A DNA stretch of 64,000 nucleotides, taken from assembly GCA_946699065.1 (NCBI GenBank), contig CAMPDV010000040.1, positions 558,001 to 622,000 of the forward strand, in the 5' to 3' direction. Below are positions 16,089 to 28,935 of this stretch, one piece after another. Under the pieces are notes generated by a model. The model searched no databases. It had not been told where the DNA came from and worked only from the letters and a program-made list of their open reading frames with translations. The position numbers and the translations under genes are program-made. This DNA comes from Loxodes magnus (taxonomy: Eukaryota; Ciliophora; Karyorelictea; Loxodida; Loxodidae). Each line of letters begins with the position of its first letter. The stretch's first letter is position 1.

Positions 16089-17157
16089 AGCAATATTTAT
16101 TTGTTATTAATTTCTAGTATAACATATCAATAATTTTTGTGGAGTCTTCTTTAATTGTTTACTATAAACTTAATGTTTCATTCTTAACTAAAAAGAAGTC
16201 AAATATGTCGCTCTTGTCTGTTAGTACTTTTTACTATTTTAACAAATATAAATCTAAAAACTAGATAAGCATATTATATCATTTTTATCTAATTATTATA
16301 TTAAAATTCTAAAACTTTTAATTTCCTTTTTATATTTAAAATGAGTAAATTGCTTTTATTAATAAAGACATTAGTGAGTAAAGTAATGATAATTGCATTA
16401 GTCAGATATTTTTAAGTAGTTTAAATCCATTTTCAGATAATTATTTATTTTTATACTTTCTTTTAAAAATAATTAGATATATTTATAAATTTAGTTCTTT
16501 TGCTTTTCTAATTGTTTATCCCATTTAAGTTAAGCTCGTAATCTTTTAATATTCGTAAAGTTAAACATTTAAATTAATTTTTACATTGTATATTTTAGAA
16601 TGCATATCATTTTAGTTAGTTAGCTATAAATATCTCTTTTATATTATGAATGACAGGAATAGATCCAATAAGATGAATTGAGTTCTTAATTATAAGCTAT
16701 TTGTTTTATACGGATTCTTGTAGACAGAAAGGTTTTTAATAAATAGTTTATTTATCTTGATTTATTTCAATTATTTTTTAAGAAAATCTCTGTAAAATAG
16801 TAATAGTATTTTTGGTTATGGCTATTAAAAAATTGAGCATTTATATTTTATTATTTAAGCATAAATATATGTATAGAGCATTTGTATATTTATGAGTTAT
16901 CAAGTTATTATTATTTCCAGCCTTTAACTTGAAACATTAAAATAGTTTCGTGAACATTAGTAAATAAATCAATGCTTCTGAAATTTTCCTTTATCTTCTA
17001 TTAATTCAAATCTCACGCGTTTTAATTATTTGAACTCTTCGCTTTAATAGTTTAGTGATGGAAGGCTTGCTGTAATAACTTATTTTGAGTAATTTATTCT
17101 TAGCCTTTTCAATATTGCATATATAAAACTATCACTTAATAAGAGAAATTTAATAGA
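16089..17157. other. Intergenic, 1.07 kb
   Basis: Between the DYRK gene and YeeE. No TGA occurs in any frame for about 250 nt after the kinase domain, so part could be a missed last DYRK exon. Otherwise nothing seen. Confidence 0.45.
17120..17127 (+). promoter_or_regulatory. TATA-like element upstream of the YeeE gene
   Basis: The string TATATAAA lies about 30 nt before the start codon of the YeeE/YedE gene. It could be a core promoter element, but such strings are frequent in DNA this AT-rich, so position is the only support. Confidence 0.2.
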
Positions 17158-18264
17158 ATGGGTGTCTATTATGGAGGAGAATATGTTGCAGCTTTTATTG
17201 GTGGTCTAATTATAGGTTTGTCAACTACTTTAAATTTATGGCTTTATGGAAAAATAACAGGTTTGAGTGGAATACTTGTTGGGATAATATATCCTTCGTC
17301 TGCAAAAGATATAGGATGAAGATATGTATTTCTAGTTGGGTTAATTTCTATTCCTTATATTATATACCTTTGTGATGGTAGGGAAGTCTACTTTTATGAG
17401 GATTATACTATGATCTTTTTTGATAAAGCTAACCATGTTGGGGAGAATGAGCATATCGTTGGATTTATAATTGGTGGAATCTTAGTTGGCTTTGGCACGA
17501 AAGTGGGAAATGGTTGTACAAGCGGACATGGAGTTTGTGGTTTGCCAAGATTTTCAAAAAGAAGCACAGTTGCAGTTTGCGTGTTTATGGCTTTCGGATT
17601 TGCAACAGCAACTATAAGATGGCACGCTAAAATTTTATAAAATGGAGATTATTGAGGTGAAGATGGATGGAAAATAGGAAGCTTAGTAATTTGATGTGTT
17701 TTGTTAGCTGGGGTTGTTTTAGACTTTATCATTGAAAGACAAAAAATAAAATTACTTGCATTCTAATTTTTATTCGGATGCATCTTTGGATTTGGATTAG
17801 TAATTTCAGGAATGTGTAGGCAGTGGAAAGTTCTTGGATTTTTAACTCTTCGTGATGGATGAGATCCAAGTCTTGGATTTGTAATGGGAGGAGCTGTATT
17901 AGTAAATGTGATTACTTTTCATTACATTATAAAAGTCAAGAAAGTTCCTGTCTGAACTGAAAGTTTTGGAATTCCTAAAAAGACAGAACTAGAAATTCCT
18001 ATGATTATTGGGAATGCTATTTTTGGAATTGGATGAGGATTTGCAGGATTCTGTCCTGGACCAGCTCTTATAGATTTTTTTAACACACCCCATTTAATAG
18101 TTTTCTTAGCTTGTATGATATTAGGATAATATTTTGGTGTTTTCACTTCAAAAAAATTAGAAGCTAGAGCATAAGTTAAAGTTACAGATAAAACATAAAA
18201 TATGAACGATCAAAACATAAGTAAATCAGAGGAAATAGCATTAACAGGACCATCTCAAAAGTGA
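17158..18264 (+). CDS. YeeE/YedE-family sulfur (thiosulfate) transporter, 368 aa
   Basis: A hydrophobic protein with about nine membrane helices matching the YeeE/YedE (sulphur transport, TsuA) family, which takes up thiosulfate in bacteria. Two related halves are visible. The first has [20 protein letters not shown] followed by RFSKRST, the conserved cysteine motif thought to guide the substrate. The second has [16 protein letters not shown]. The N-terminal half also has [12 protein letters not shown]. Both halves end in short loops, and the tail is polar ([13 protein letters not shown]). Single exon, 369 codons including the TGA stop. Several in-frame TGA trp codons and TAA gln codons show it is fully adapted to this nucleus. 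The family is mainly prokaryotic; see findings. Confidence 0.9.
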
Positions 18265-18569
18265 ATCAATAGATAGAAATAAAATACATGTATCTTAGTC
18301 ATTTTATACCAATATCCCCTTCTATATCTTAACCATAAATTCCATTTAACAGCTACTAGTTTTAGATCTTTTAATGATTATATTAAAATAGAATTTCGTC
18401 TATTTTATTTAAAAAAGAAACTAAAAATATAAGAAAAAATTTGATTCCTTCATATTAAAAGTTGAATTATTATAATCACAAGAGTTGATAAATTTAGATT
18501 TAAGGTTTTAAAAGGGAAAACTTATTTATTATACTGGTGAAAAAATTAAATATAATAATCAAGTAAAAA
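18265..18569. other. Convergent 3' spacer, 305 bp
   Basis: Between the stops of the YeeE gene and the unknown 588-residue gene. AT-rich, nothing recognised. Confidence 0.5.
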
Positions 18570-20379
18570 TCATTTTTGAATTGCAAGTTCTTTAGCCAAA
18601 TCAATCTAAACACCAGCTTCTTAAATAGTGTGAAGGATAATAATTAGTAAAATACTATTTGATACTTCTAAATTCAACAACATTAACTTGCTAACTGCTT
18701 CGCTAATTGTTTGGTGGTTTTTTAAAGAAGTAATTAAGCACTCTCTCACTTCTTGTACTTGTAACTATTCAAATTTAACCTACGTAAAGATATCTTAAGA
18801 TTCATAACTTTATAAGTTTTCAATTTCTGTAAATTTAAATTCAGAATTTTCTTAAGGGGTATCATATTAAGAGTCTTAGATTTCTTAATTATAATTAAAC
18901 TACTCTTAAGTAAAGTTTAGTTACTCTTAAGTAAAATTGTCTAAAGACAATTAAGGAATTTTTAGACTTTAAGAGAAGAATCGATTTCCTTATGCAATGT
19001 ATTCATTCAATCAAAAATCATTTAATAATAACTATTTTATATCTCTATATTTATGAACTCCAAATCAACCTCTATTATTTTCTTTTTTCCTCATTTTCTA
19101 AAAGATAGGCACCTTATTTTTTAAGAAGGCAATCTAGAACAATAGTTTCTCCTTCTAATCTTAATTTTTTATTTTCTTCTTCTTTTCTTTATGATTAGGT
19201 TCAATTATTTGGATTCGTTACTCTTTAAATATAAGTGGGTTTTGGATTCTTTTTAATACTTACCTTATCAAATCTTAATAGTTTTACTCTTTCTATAATT
19301 TCTGTAGATAGCTAGTATAACCTTCTTGAGTTATTTAATTTCTCTACTATTCTTATTGCTTTTCATTCGAATATAATAAGTTATTAGTCTGGATTTGATA
19401 AAAGTTATCTTCATATCCATTATAATCAAAATACAAAGATTCTCCATTTATAAGTGAGAAATTTCCTAGCTATCTAGAAATTTCTTCAATGTTAAGTTAT
19501 GAAATAAATTATTTTTTCGCTTCGTTACAGTCACATAATTGAAAAAATAACTATGCAGGATTTTCTGGATTTTACTAATTTTCTAGTTAAGTATATTGTT
19601 CAATTTCAAGCTTTAATTAATATATCTCTTGTTTAGCACATTTTCAAGGTTATTTTGAATCGCTTAATTCAGTTCCGTAGATAGAATAGCCTTAATACCC
19701 TACTATATTATAAGATGTTAAGTCATAATTATTTTGTGTTTTTGTTATTTTCTCCCATAAAATATCTTGATGATCAGATTTTACACTCTGCTATAGCTTT
19801 TTATTTGTTTTAATAAGCTTACGATCCTATACTATCCAGGACAATCCTTTTTAAAACGTAAAACTATCGTTTCCAATGCTTTAGTTAGATCCTCTTTCAC
19901 TTTATTATTTATTTATCTTGGAAATATCAAATTCCAAGTTATAGATTTATTATAAAAACCGAAAAACTAGCTTTTTAAGAGTGTTTAGCTTTATGATGAA
20001 TATTTTATTAATAAGACCAACTCCTTAAGTAAGAACAGATCAAGCTTATCTAGCTCTGGAGTGTATAAACTTATCTTAAATAGCGTTTAATAGCAGCTCG
20101 GCTATTTAATTTTCATTCGCTCATACTTTTTACTCTCTTTAAGCATTCTACGAAATAACTCTATTTACTTCCTTCTGCCTATCCTCTAGAGTCTAAATTC
20201 ACTACATTCTAAATAGTTATAAGATACCAAATTAAATCTAGGGAATATATCTTAGCTCTCAGATTTAAAAGTTTAAATTAAATTTAAAGATTTTTCTAAT
20301 TAAATAGCTTACTACCATTTCAGTCTTAATTACAATTAAGTATTTAAACTTTATATTAAGCCATTTCATTCTATTTCAT
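18570..20379 (-). CDS. Unknown protein, 588 aa, two tiny introns
   Basis: Start ATG 20379 (MKQNEMAQYKVQILN), end TGA 18570. Two introns, 17 nt (20054-20070) and 26 nt (19797-19822, GTAAGC..AAAAG), restore one frame of exactly 589 codons. No known domain recognised. The N-terminal 150 residues are helical (LDKLDLFLLKELVLLIKYSS). The middle holds PWKCAKQEIYQLK and the acidic segment GESLYFDYNGYEDNF. A basic stretch (KEKKKKIKNQ) precedes NNRGWFGVHKYRDIKQLLLN. Next come Gln/Asn/Glu repeats of LNFTQEQ type, and a hydrophobic helical C-terminus (LMLLNLEVSNSILLIIILHT). It is convergent with the YeeE gene, 305 bp apart. Confidence 0.65.
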
Positions 20380-21631
20380 ATCAATATGCTACTTTAAATA
20401 CTTATTTAAGTCTTCTCTTTTAAAGTAGCTTAATGATTTATTCTTCTTTATCTGAATGTATAAAGCTTTCTAAAATCCTTAGTTCTAATTAAATTAGAAT
20501 AAAAAGGAAACTAGCTTAATTTTAGTGATTATGCATAGTTTAGATTAATTCTGAACTATATTTCATATTTTACTTCATTTACCTTTAATCTTATTCTCTA
20601 AATCCTTACGCTAAGGATATAAAGTTAACTAATAAAGGTTTAGCTTGTACTTAAAGTCTAACTAATATCTTCTAAATGCTAAATTTAAGTTTAAGGTTAA
20701 TAAACTATAATATAGCTTATATAGCCAATATTGTTTGAAACTAACTAAGCTGTTTATACCTTAAAATTATTAAGTTAATTTAAATAAAAATTCTATTTAT
20801 TTAACTGATAGCATTGCTATATTTTATTGCCTTTGATCAGTAAATTATAAGGTTCTTTAAAATGTCTATAGCTTTTTGATTCTTTCTTATAAAAGCCTTA
20901 TCTTTATACTTACAGCTTACTGTTTCCTTATCACCTTTATTAATTATTTAATTTCTTACTTATTAACCAAATAGAAGTATCTAATTAGTACTGAAGTAAT
21001 TTCAATATATTAATTACAGGATATAGAGTAGTTCTTCTTTATGCTGCTTATATACCTTTGCTTAGTAGAGATATTCTGATATGTGTTAATACGTATTATA
21101 CTATATGTATATAATACCTAAAATCTCACTTTCTATGTTATCCTAAAATTATAAGATAAAGCTACTCAAAAAGCTAACCGTTTTTCTAAGCTCATATTTA
21201 TTGATTATTTCTCTTATTCTGTCCTAAAACTGAAAAACTCTAATAGCAGAGCTGATATAACAAAAGTGATAGCTAAATTAGTAATTTATTCCCAGTTTTG
21301 ACATATTAAGCAACTAGATGATAAAGAAAGAGATGACTAATGCTTTAAGGAAAGCATTATATAAGTAACCTAAAGTAGTATTTGAGGTAAATTAATCTAA
21401 TTTATTAAAGTAGGACTAATTCTTATATCCATTCTCTTCAATAACCGTTCAAATTTGAATTAAGTGTAGAAAAGCGAAATTAGAATAGCTGATTAGTATG
21501 AATTTTAAAGAAGCTTATAAAGTAAGGCTATGTAAAGTTATTCTAGTAAGAAAAACTAGAATTGATTAGGTTTATAGCTTTTAATTGGTGATATTGTACG
21601 TTTAAGAAGTATTTTAAATTATAACTTTGAA
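20380..21631. other. Intergenic, 1.25 kb
   Basis: Divergent region between the unknown 588-residue protein and the 703-residue coiled-coil gene. No gene recognised. Confidence 0.5.
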
Positions 21632-23743
21632 ATGCAAAATCGTTTTTCCAAATTCTTGCAGAAAAGGAAAGAGAAGAAATTAACAAAAGAGACTCTGAAC
21701 TCACTATAAAAAGAAGAGCTTTATGATCTTGTTTTCAATATAGAAAAAGATCTTAGTGAATATACTTAAGCACTTGAAAGCGAATAGGAAGAAAAAAGCA
21801 AGTTGTAAGGCGATTAAGAGAAATAGAATTAAATTCTAACTTAGATTTAGTAAAAAAGCTAGAAATTGTAGGAGTAAGCTGATTATCTAACTGATTAAAT
21901 CAAAGCTTACGAATAATAAGTTTAGCAGCTGAATTCAAAACTTCGCGAGGAAGAACTCTAAATTTAATTAAAAGACCATTTAATTGAAAACCTCAAATAA
22001 GATTCAAGTCTTAAAGTTGGAAATCAAGATGTTTAAAAATCAAATTCAAAGTCTAACTGATATATCAAAAGTCCAGTCCGCAGAAAATCAAATGCCTAAG
22101 ATTTAGAAATTTCAGAAGAAATTTTAGAGTAAAGCTTTACAGAATTAATAAAATACTAAGAGGAAATAAAAGAACTATAAAGACTAAATTAAAATTACAA
22201 AGCTGAAATATATAGGTTACAGGAAATAAATTAAGAGTATCTCTATGAGAAACTGTAGTTAGAAAGTACAATAGCTAGTTTAAAGTAAGAGAACAATAGA
22301 ATTAGATTAACTACACTCACTTTCTCTGAAGATCAAACTTCTATTTTAAGAATCAAAGTAAATGAACTTGAGGAAATGCTTCAATTGAAAACAAAGGATT
22401 TAGATTGTGCAGATAAAGAATTGCTTACCTTGAAGCAGTAAAACTAAGAACTTTTTTAAAAAATATAGTAGTTTGAGCATGAATTAGAGGTTAAAATAAA
22501 TAAGCACAATTAAGAAATTTACAGATAAAAGGAATTTTACACTGAGTAAATAAAATAACTAAAGGAAGAAAATATAATATTAAGTACTCCTAGGATAGAT
22601 GAATCTTAAATGAAAGCTAAAGAAGAGGAAATCGTTCAACTAAAGAAAGAAATATAAACTGCTAATGAGAAATCTGATAGGATTATAAGAGACAATTAAG
22701 AGTTGTAAAATATAAATTTTGGATTGAAAAATGAATAAGAATCATAAAAAAAGCAAATCCAAGCTTTAGAAGATGAAAAGTATAAAATGTATAAAAGGCT
22801 AGCTATTGTTGAGGCTAAGAGAGATATTATGCAGAAATAGATGAATAATATACAAGAACGCATGAAAGGAAATAATTCTCTTTAGGAAAGAATATCAGAA
22901 AATCCATTTGGCGTAACAAATAATTAGGACATCCCTACAAAATCTCAAAGTGCAAGATTATTACCTGAAAAGAATGAAAATTAAAATCAGACTGATAATT
23001 ATAAAATATATGAATAGAACGAAATGGAAAACAATTTTATTACAAACTAAACAGAATTCCTATTTATAAAACAAACCAAAAGAATCTTTGAAGCTCTTTA
23101 TAAAGAGCTAATGAAACTAGTAATGACAGCTCCTTCAAGTCTCGAAGGTTAGGAATCTATATTAAACAACAAGATGAAAAATGTAAAAAAGGAAGAAAAA
23201 AAAAATTCCGAGCAATAAAATTCTTAAGGAAAAAACGTAATTCGGAAAGTCTATTCCTAAGATAATATAAGGAAACAAACTAATTAAAACGTAATTTAAT
23301 TCACAATTTCAGCAGAAAAATTTTCATAATTCGAAAGAAAATATAATAATACATTAGCAGCTCTAACTGAGTTTTTAGAAAATCCTAATTAATAATCCGT
23401 TAATATGAGTAATGATAAAAAGATGTTTTCATAAACAATGGGTCCTACTTAAAAGAGAGTGGGTTCATTAATCAATCTAACTAAAACATTTCAACCTAAA
23501 TAATTATTTGCATGCATTATTTAGAAAAATAACAATTAAAACGATTAGAATACACCACTTTAACAGACTCCTTAGTAAAAAAAATTACCACTAAGACCTA
23601 AGACAATGCTAAAAAGCAAATCAAAAGAAAACAATTAGAGCAGAGTATCAATAGAAGAAAGAAATAGTTACGTACTTAGTAGTTAGCAAAAAAGAGCAGG
23701 AAGTTTGGGTCCTGCTAAAAGCCCGAGAGAGAGCAAATAATGA
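21632..23743 (+). CDS. Coiled-coil protein, 703 aa
   Basis: A single open frame from ATG 21632 to TGA 23741, intronless, with one internal TGA (trp). Residues about 5-410 are a long coiled coil: heptad-like Leu/Ile with Glu, Lys and Gln in between (for example QLKEENIILSTPRIDES, then KAKEEEIVQLKKE). A helical segment KRIFEALYKELMKLVMTAP lies near 490. The last 200 residues are basic and Ser/Asn/Gln-rich with many phosphorylatable SP sites and end AKSPRESKQ. The layout is that of centrosomal, basal-body or cytoskeletal linker proteins, but no family signature is visible. Confidence 0.75.
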
Positions 23744-24322
23744 AAATCTACTACTTTTGAAAATTTTATGAAGAAAATCTATTTAAACTTTTAAATCTTC
23801 ATCTTACTAAATATATCAAATACAATTACATTAGACATATTCTTATTAATAATCAGAATAAGATACTTAAAAAGACATATAAAGTATTTTAACTCATATT
23901 AATAGCTAAATTGTTAATGAGTTACTATAATCATAAACAAATGACTGAGAATTCATTTTATATTCAATCTATGAAATTCCAGTAAATATTATAAAGCGGA
24001 GCAAATAAAACCAATAAGATATTATTTTATAATTACTTAAGAACCTAGGAAAACATATAATTCAAATTAGAGAGCATTGCAGATATAGTTCCTCAATAAA
24101 CTGATATACTTCTTAATTTAGTTTCTTATAGTAAATTAATTAAATTGAGATGGCTTAAATAAAAGGAACTATTTTATATTTAATTTTTTCAATAGAATTA
24201 GAAAATTTATTTAATTGTCTATCTTATTTTGCTCATATTTGAAAGACTTAGTATAAATATTATGGATTAATTTATTACATAAAAAATATAAATCAAATAA
24301 GTTTTAAAAGAAAGGAACTATC
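23744..24322. other. Convergent intergenic region, 0.58 kb
   Basis: Between the ends of the coiled-coil gene and the ERLY-repeat gene. Nothing recognised. Confidence 0.5.
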
Positions 24323-26190
24323 TCAAAACTTGAACTTTTCTTCTTTTTGTTCAGCAACAAATTTTTCTTTCTTGTTTTTTAATTGGGCAAAGTTATATAA
24401 TCTTGCTATAATTCCAATTGGACCAGATTCACCTATATAATAAAGAAATACTTTTAGGCAAAAATGCGCTGTTTTGTTCTTACTGTTAGTTTGTACTTTA
24501 ACTATTTTCTTATGTTTCCTAAGTATTAGTTGACAATTTATTCATTATTTTAAATGAGTTTGTTAACAAACCCGAATCTTGAGCTTAAGGTTTTTTATTC
24601 TTATCTGCATTCGGAATAAAGTTGAACCCACTATCTTTAAGAAATTTGAGGACTAGATCTTTTTTCTTTTATGCTAATTCTTTTTTTTCTTAAAATAGTC
24701 TTTCATATATATTCCCACTACTATTATTTCTCTTATGCTTTTTTTATTCTGGTTGTTTTTTCTTTTTTGTATAAGACCTTTTTTTGTTCTCTTTTATGTA
24801 TTGTTTGAATATATCATCTCTAAGTTTTTAGAGATTCTTTTCTTTAGTATTACGATATTCATATAGTCTTTCGTAAGGAGACTCGGACCTTTATGATTTG
24901 ATGGGAGAACTTCGATCAAAAGATTTTCTCTATATTTAAGGGCTAAAAGTACATTCTTTCATTACTTAATTGTTTATTTTCTAAGAAAGGTATATTTGCT
25001 TATTTCTTTACTTATCAAAAGTGCTATAAAGTCTATTAAATACTTTTTCAGATATTGGCACTTCTTCACTGTTGAGTTATTCCTCACTAGTTAGTGTATC
25101 TATAGCTCTTGCACTTCTAAATGGTTAGAATGTGCATCCATTCAATTCATTTTTTATTTTATCTTGTTATTTTAATCTAATCATTCCCTGTAATTTACCA
25201 TAGTCACTATATAACTTTTCATAAGTATTAAACTTCCTTTCTGCCAAAATTTGTTCATTTTTCGTTAATAATTCAGGCTGGAAAGTGCAATTTTCAAGTT
25301 CGTTCTATTCTTTTTGCTGCTGCAAAATTTAGTATGTTTATTTACGATCTACAGAAAGTCTCTCATAAACACTCTGATTTTCTGAAAAAGTTGTGCTTTT
25401 GTCTCGTGAATTTAAATATTTCCTGGATGATTAGATAGTTAAAGACAAATCTGGCTAAAATGTACAATCTTCAAGCTCTTTAAACTACTTTTTAACTTTC
25501 TCTTATTCCTTTACTTGCTTTTAGATTGAAAAATCAGAATAAAGTCTTTCAAACACTTTTTGATTTCCATTTTAACTTGGAGAGTTACTTTTTTACAGTA
25601 AACTCCTAGTACTGGTATATGACTTGATTGGTCTATGATAAGGTTTCTTACAAGTTTAGCTTTAACCATTCATTATTTACCAAGCAAATTCTTCAGTTTA
25701 TTCTAAGTTATAAGTATAACTAGGCAGTTTTACTTTATCCTTCATATTTGTGGTACTATTATTTCTTTAGTGGCTAAAGGTTTACATTGGAGAAAACTCA
25801 TTCTTAATTTGTTTATTCTCTTACATTATTTTTTTTATATATAGCTTCAATTTTTCGTTTTCCTATAAGATAGCTTTTTGCTAACTTTATACACCAAAAT
25901 TAAATTTCCATTTGGTGAATTTTTTGGTTACTTATACCTTTTAGAAGTTAGATAATAAGTTTTGCAGTTTTAGCAGTCTTTAACCCTTAGTTTTTTAAAT
26001 TTTTTCTTCATATTTCTAGAAAATCCTGCAAGACATTTCTACGTAATACCTTACCTTATATCTATTCTTTCGTTGTAGAAGATAGAAATTTGTTAAGAGA
26101 AGAGACTGTTTAAGAAGCTCGATGCTAACTCTCCTCTACTTTATTAATATCATGGATAGATAGAATTCCCTGAATTTATAAAGATTACAT
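24323..26190 (-). CDS. Protein with ERLY/CTFQP repeats, 608 aa
   Basis: Two introns, 22 nt (25803-25824) and 19 nt (24433-24451), give 609 codons from ATG 26190 to TGA 24323. Residues about 200-490 hold a tandem of roughly 60-70-residue units. Each carries a V-x-E-R-L-Y-S-D helix (VFERLYSD, VYERLSVD, TYEKLYSD, VFNRLYST, PYERLYEY, IYERLFQE). Four also have a C-T-F-x-P strand (EDCTFQPDL, ENCTFQPEL, NGCTFQPFR, KECTFSPQI). The N-terminus is helical (LRRNVLQDFLEIWRKNLKNQ). Near the C-terminus is SESGPIGIIARLYNFAQLK. I know of similar CTFxP/RLY units in uncharacterised ciliate and apicomplexan proteins, but cannot name the function. An upstream exon is possible. Confidence 0.7.
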
Positions 26191-27261
26191 TATCCACCAA
26201 ATTTTATCTGAAGCTTAAGCATTAGCTTTCTTTTTCCCTTTTTTTCATTATTCTAACTATAATAATTAATTTAGCTATTAAATGCCTAACTATTTTATTT
26301 CTAAGCCCTAATTTCCTTTATACTCTTTACTAATAATACTTCTGTATCTCAACTGATTTAATTTAATTGCTGCTTAAATGTCTTTATTCTTAGATATTTT
26401 GCTAATAATGTACTTTCTATATACCAAGAAGTAAATATATGGTTTTAGGCTATTATGGCTTAAAGGTATAAAACTAGTTATATATCTAGTAAAGCTAATC
26501 CAAGGTTCTTTTTCTTAATTTAGAACATTAGTGTCAGCAGAGAGCTAGTAATGTGCTATATTAACACTTTACCAAATTTGTATACTACTAACATAGGAAA
26601 ACTATCTAACTAGTGCTTCAATAATGATATAAGATAGAATAATAGCATCATTTGACATAAAAGAGCATTTAGAATATATTATATTTATTGATTTGGATAT
26701 GATTTGAGTATATGATATAAGCAATCTTGTATTACTATTTTATTAAAGGATCTTATAAATAAACTAATTTTTAGATCTTTAGGAATACTTTTATTAAGCT
26801 AAGCTTAATAAACTATCTTAATAGCCACTAATCAAAGAATCCTTTTTTAATGGTTAAAATAAAGACTGATTGCTTCTAATAAAGATCATAAGTATGATTA
26901 TAAATAGACATTAGTTAAAAGAACTATTTTATTTAAGTTACTAGCTTTAGTACTAAGCTTTAAGTCAATCTAATATAATATTATCACTTAATCTATTTTC
27001 TTCTTAACATATAATCTTAAAATAAATAAATTTGATACTAAATTAATAAGAATTAGAGCAAAAGGATAAGAAGATAATTAAATAAGCAGGAAGAAATAGG
27101 ATGAAATATTATAATATTGGTAAGAAATTAGTAGGGCTGCTTTGAGCAGAAAAGAGAAATATAACTGAAAGCATATTAGCTAAGAATAATTAATTAACTA
27201 ATTATTGATTTTTTAAGGCTTTATTCAAAAGTTATTGCTCAGTGAGTGATTTAACAAAAAT
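26191..27261. other. Divergent intergenic region, 1.07 kb
   Basis: Upstream of the ERLY-repeat gene and of the IolG-type gene. The first 60 bp beyond 26190 still read as Lys-rich sequence, so a small upstream exon of the ERLY gene is possible. Confidence 0.45.
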
Positions 27262-28260
27262 ATGGAGAGCTAGAAAATTTCAGTGGCTCTTGTTGGTGTA
27301 GGAAGAGCTGGCCACTTCCACTTGACTTCTATTTAGATGCTTCCTAAAGTTAATCTTAAATATGTTGTGGATACCAATTAAGAAGCTGCACAACGCGTTG
27401 CTAAATAGTTTAACACTCAAGTTGGAACGTGGGAATAGGTTTTATAGGATCCAGAAGTTAAAGCAGTTATAATAGCGACTCCAGCAAGCCTCCATATAAA
27501 TTATATACTTGATGCTTTTAAAAATGATAAACATGTTTTTGCAGAAAAACCAGCAGGAGCCAGTTTAGAAGAAGTCAGAACAATTTACTAATAGTAGGAA
27601 TAATATGGAAAGGTATTCCATGTAGGATTCTAAAGGAGATGGGATCCCAGCTATAAGCAAGTTTTAGATCAAGTAAAGAATAGTGGAGAAAAAATTTAAG
27701 TGATGAAATTTATGTTTAGAGATTGCCCATTACCTCCCTTAGAATTTTTGAGATAATGTGATGGATTACAAGATGCTATGACTCATGATTTTGATTTATG
27801 TTTTTCATTAGTAGATGAAAAACCATCAGAAGTATTTGCTATGGGATCTAATTTCATTCCAGAAATCAAAGATTTTGGTAACTACGACACAAGGATTATT
27901 ACTGTAAAATTCCCATCAGGAATTATGGCAACCTTTGATGGATAGCTTGAAGCTAAATTTGGATATGATATTCGTATGGAAGTATTTACTGGAGAAAGGT
28001 CGTATTTTGTAGATGTAAGGCCAACAACAATGACTAGAACTATTGACGCTAATGGAATTCACGAAGTTCCAATAGATTATACTTTTGTAGGAAGATTTAA
28101 AGAAGCCTATTTTAAAGAACTAGAAGCATTCTTCGAAGCAGTATAAGGAAATGCAAAGGTTCCAAAAGTAAATCCCACAGCATCATAGCACGAAAATCTC
28201 TATATCTTATTTGAGTCAATTAATAAGTCATTAAAGGATAAAGCAATAGTATACCTTTGA
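27262..28260 (+). CDS. Gfo/Idh/MocA oxidoreductase, myo-inositol 2-dehydrogenase-like, 332 aa
   Basis: A complete NAD(P)-dependent sugar or inositol dehydrogenase. The N-terminal Rossmann fold has VALVGVGRAGHFH (residues 8-20, GxGxxG dinucleotide loop), then VIIATPASLH. The diagnostic EKPAG motif is near residue 100, where the lysine contributes to catalysis in this family. The C-terminal domain includes HVGFQRRWDP, and MTHDFDLCFSL where IolG-type enzymes have an Asp-x-x-x-His; the substrate is therefore probably inositol or a related polyol. Length is typical. Single exon; gln codons TAA and TAG are frequent; it ends KAIVYL-TGA. The start gives only six residues before the first strand, as usual for this family. 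Confidence 0.92.
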
Positions 28261-28935
28261 TAAAAACATCTCAACAACTAGTATTTTTACTTTTATTTTA
28301 ATATCATTAATATATTTATTTGATCCTCTAATTATATAAGGCATAAGCATTTGTATTTTTTATCTTATATGTTTAAAAATCAAAGATTAAGACTTCTAGA
28401 TTGGATATTTACTTTCTGTTCTTGCTGAAAAGTAATTATTATGTTTTTGAACAGATTCAACATGCATTTTTCCTTCTCTTTGAAATGACTATTGATGATA
28501 AATCTCATTTCAATATCAAATTTTCAATATAAGCTTGAAATTTAAAGCTCAAAATTAATTTTATTTCTGATTTAGTTTATAATAAATAGTTAATAAAATC
28601 AGGATATATTTAGGTTTTAACAATATTTTAATCTTCATAGTTTTATCAAGGCATTTTAATCTATATCTTCAGGTAAAATATTTATTCTTTATTACAAAAA
28701 CAAATTTAACTCTCTAGAATTCCAAAAATAGCTGAATCATGTAAGTTACCTTTTGTTTACATCTTGGTAATTTTATTTGTTCTGATATAATTATCATTTT
28801 TAAGATTTTCTCTTTGAAACTAAGGTAATTAAAGGTATACATATATAGTCTCTATTATGGTAGTAATTTAAGTAGAAAGTAGAGTTATAAATATAAATAT
28901 TTTACATAAATTAATTGATTTTAAACTAATTATCT
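28261..28935. other. Convergent intergenic region, 0.67 kb
   Basis: Between the stops of the dehydrogenase and the NQGF gene. No gene seen. Confidence 0.5.

Noticed and set aside
16089-16700. A DYRK tail continuing through several hundred nt as Ile/Tyr/Phe/Leu-rich sequence
   Set aside because: The composition changes abruptly to that of intergenic DNA after QRKE; the continuation is most likely noncoding.
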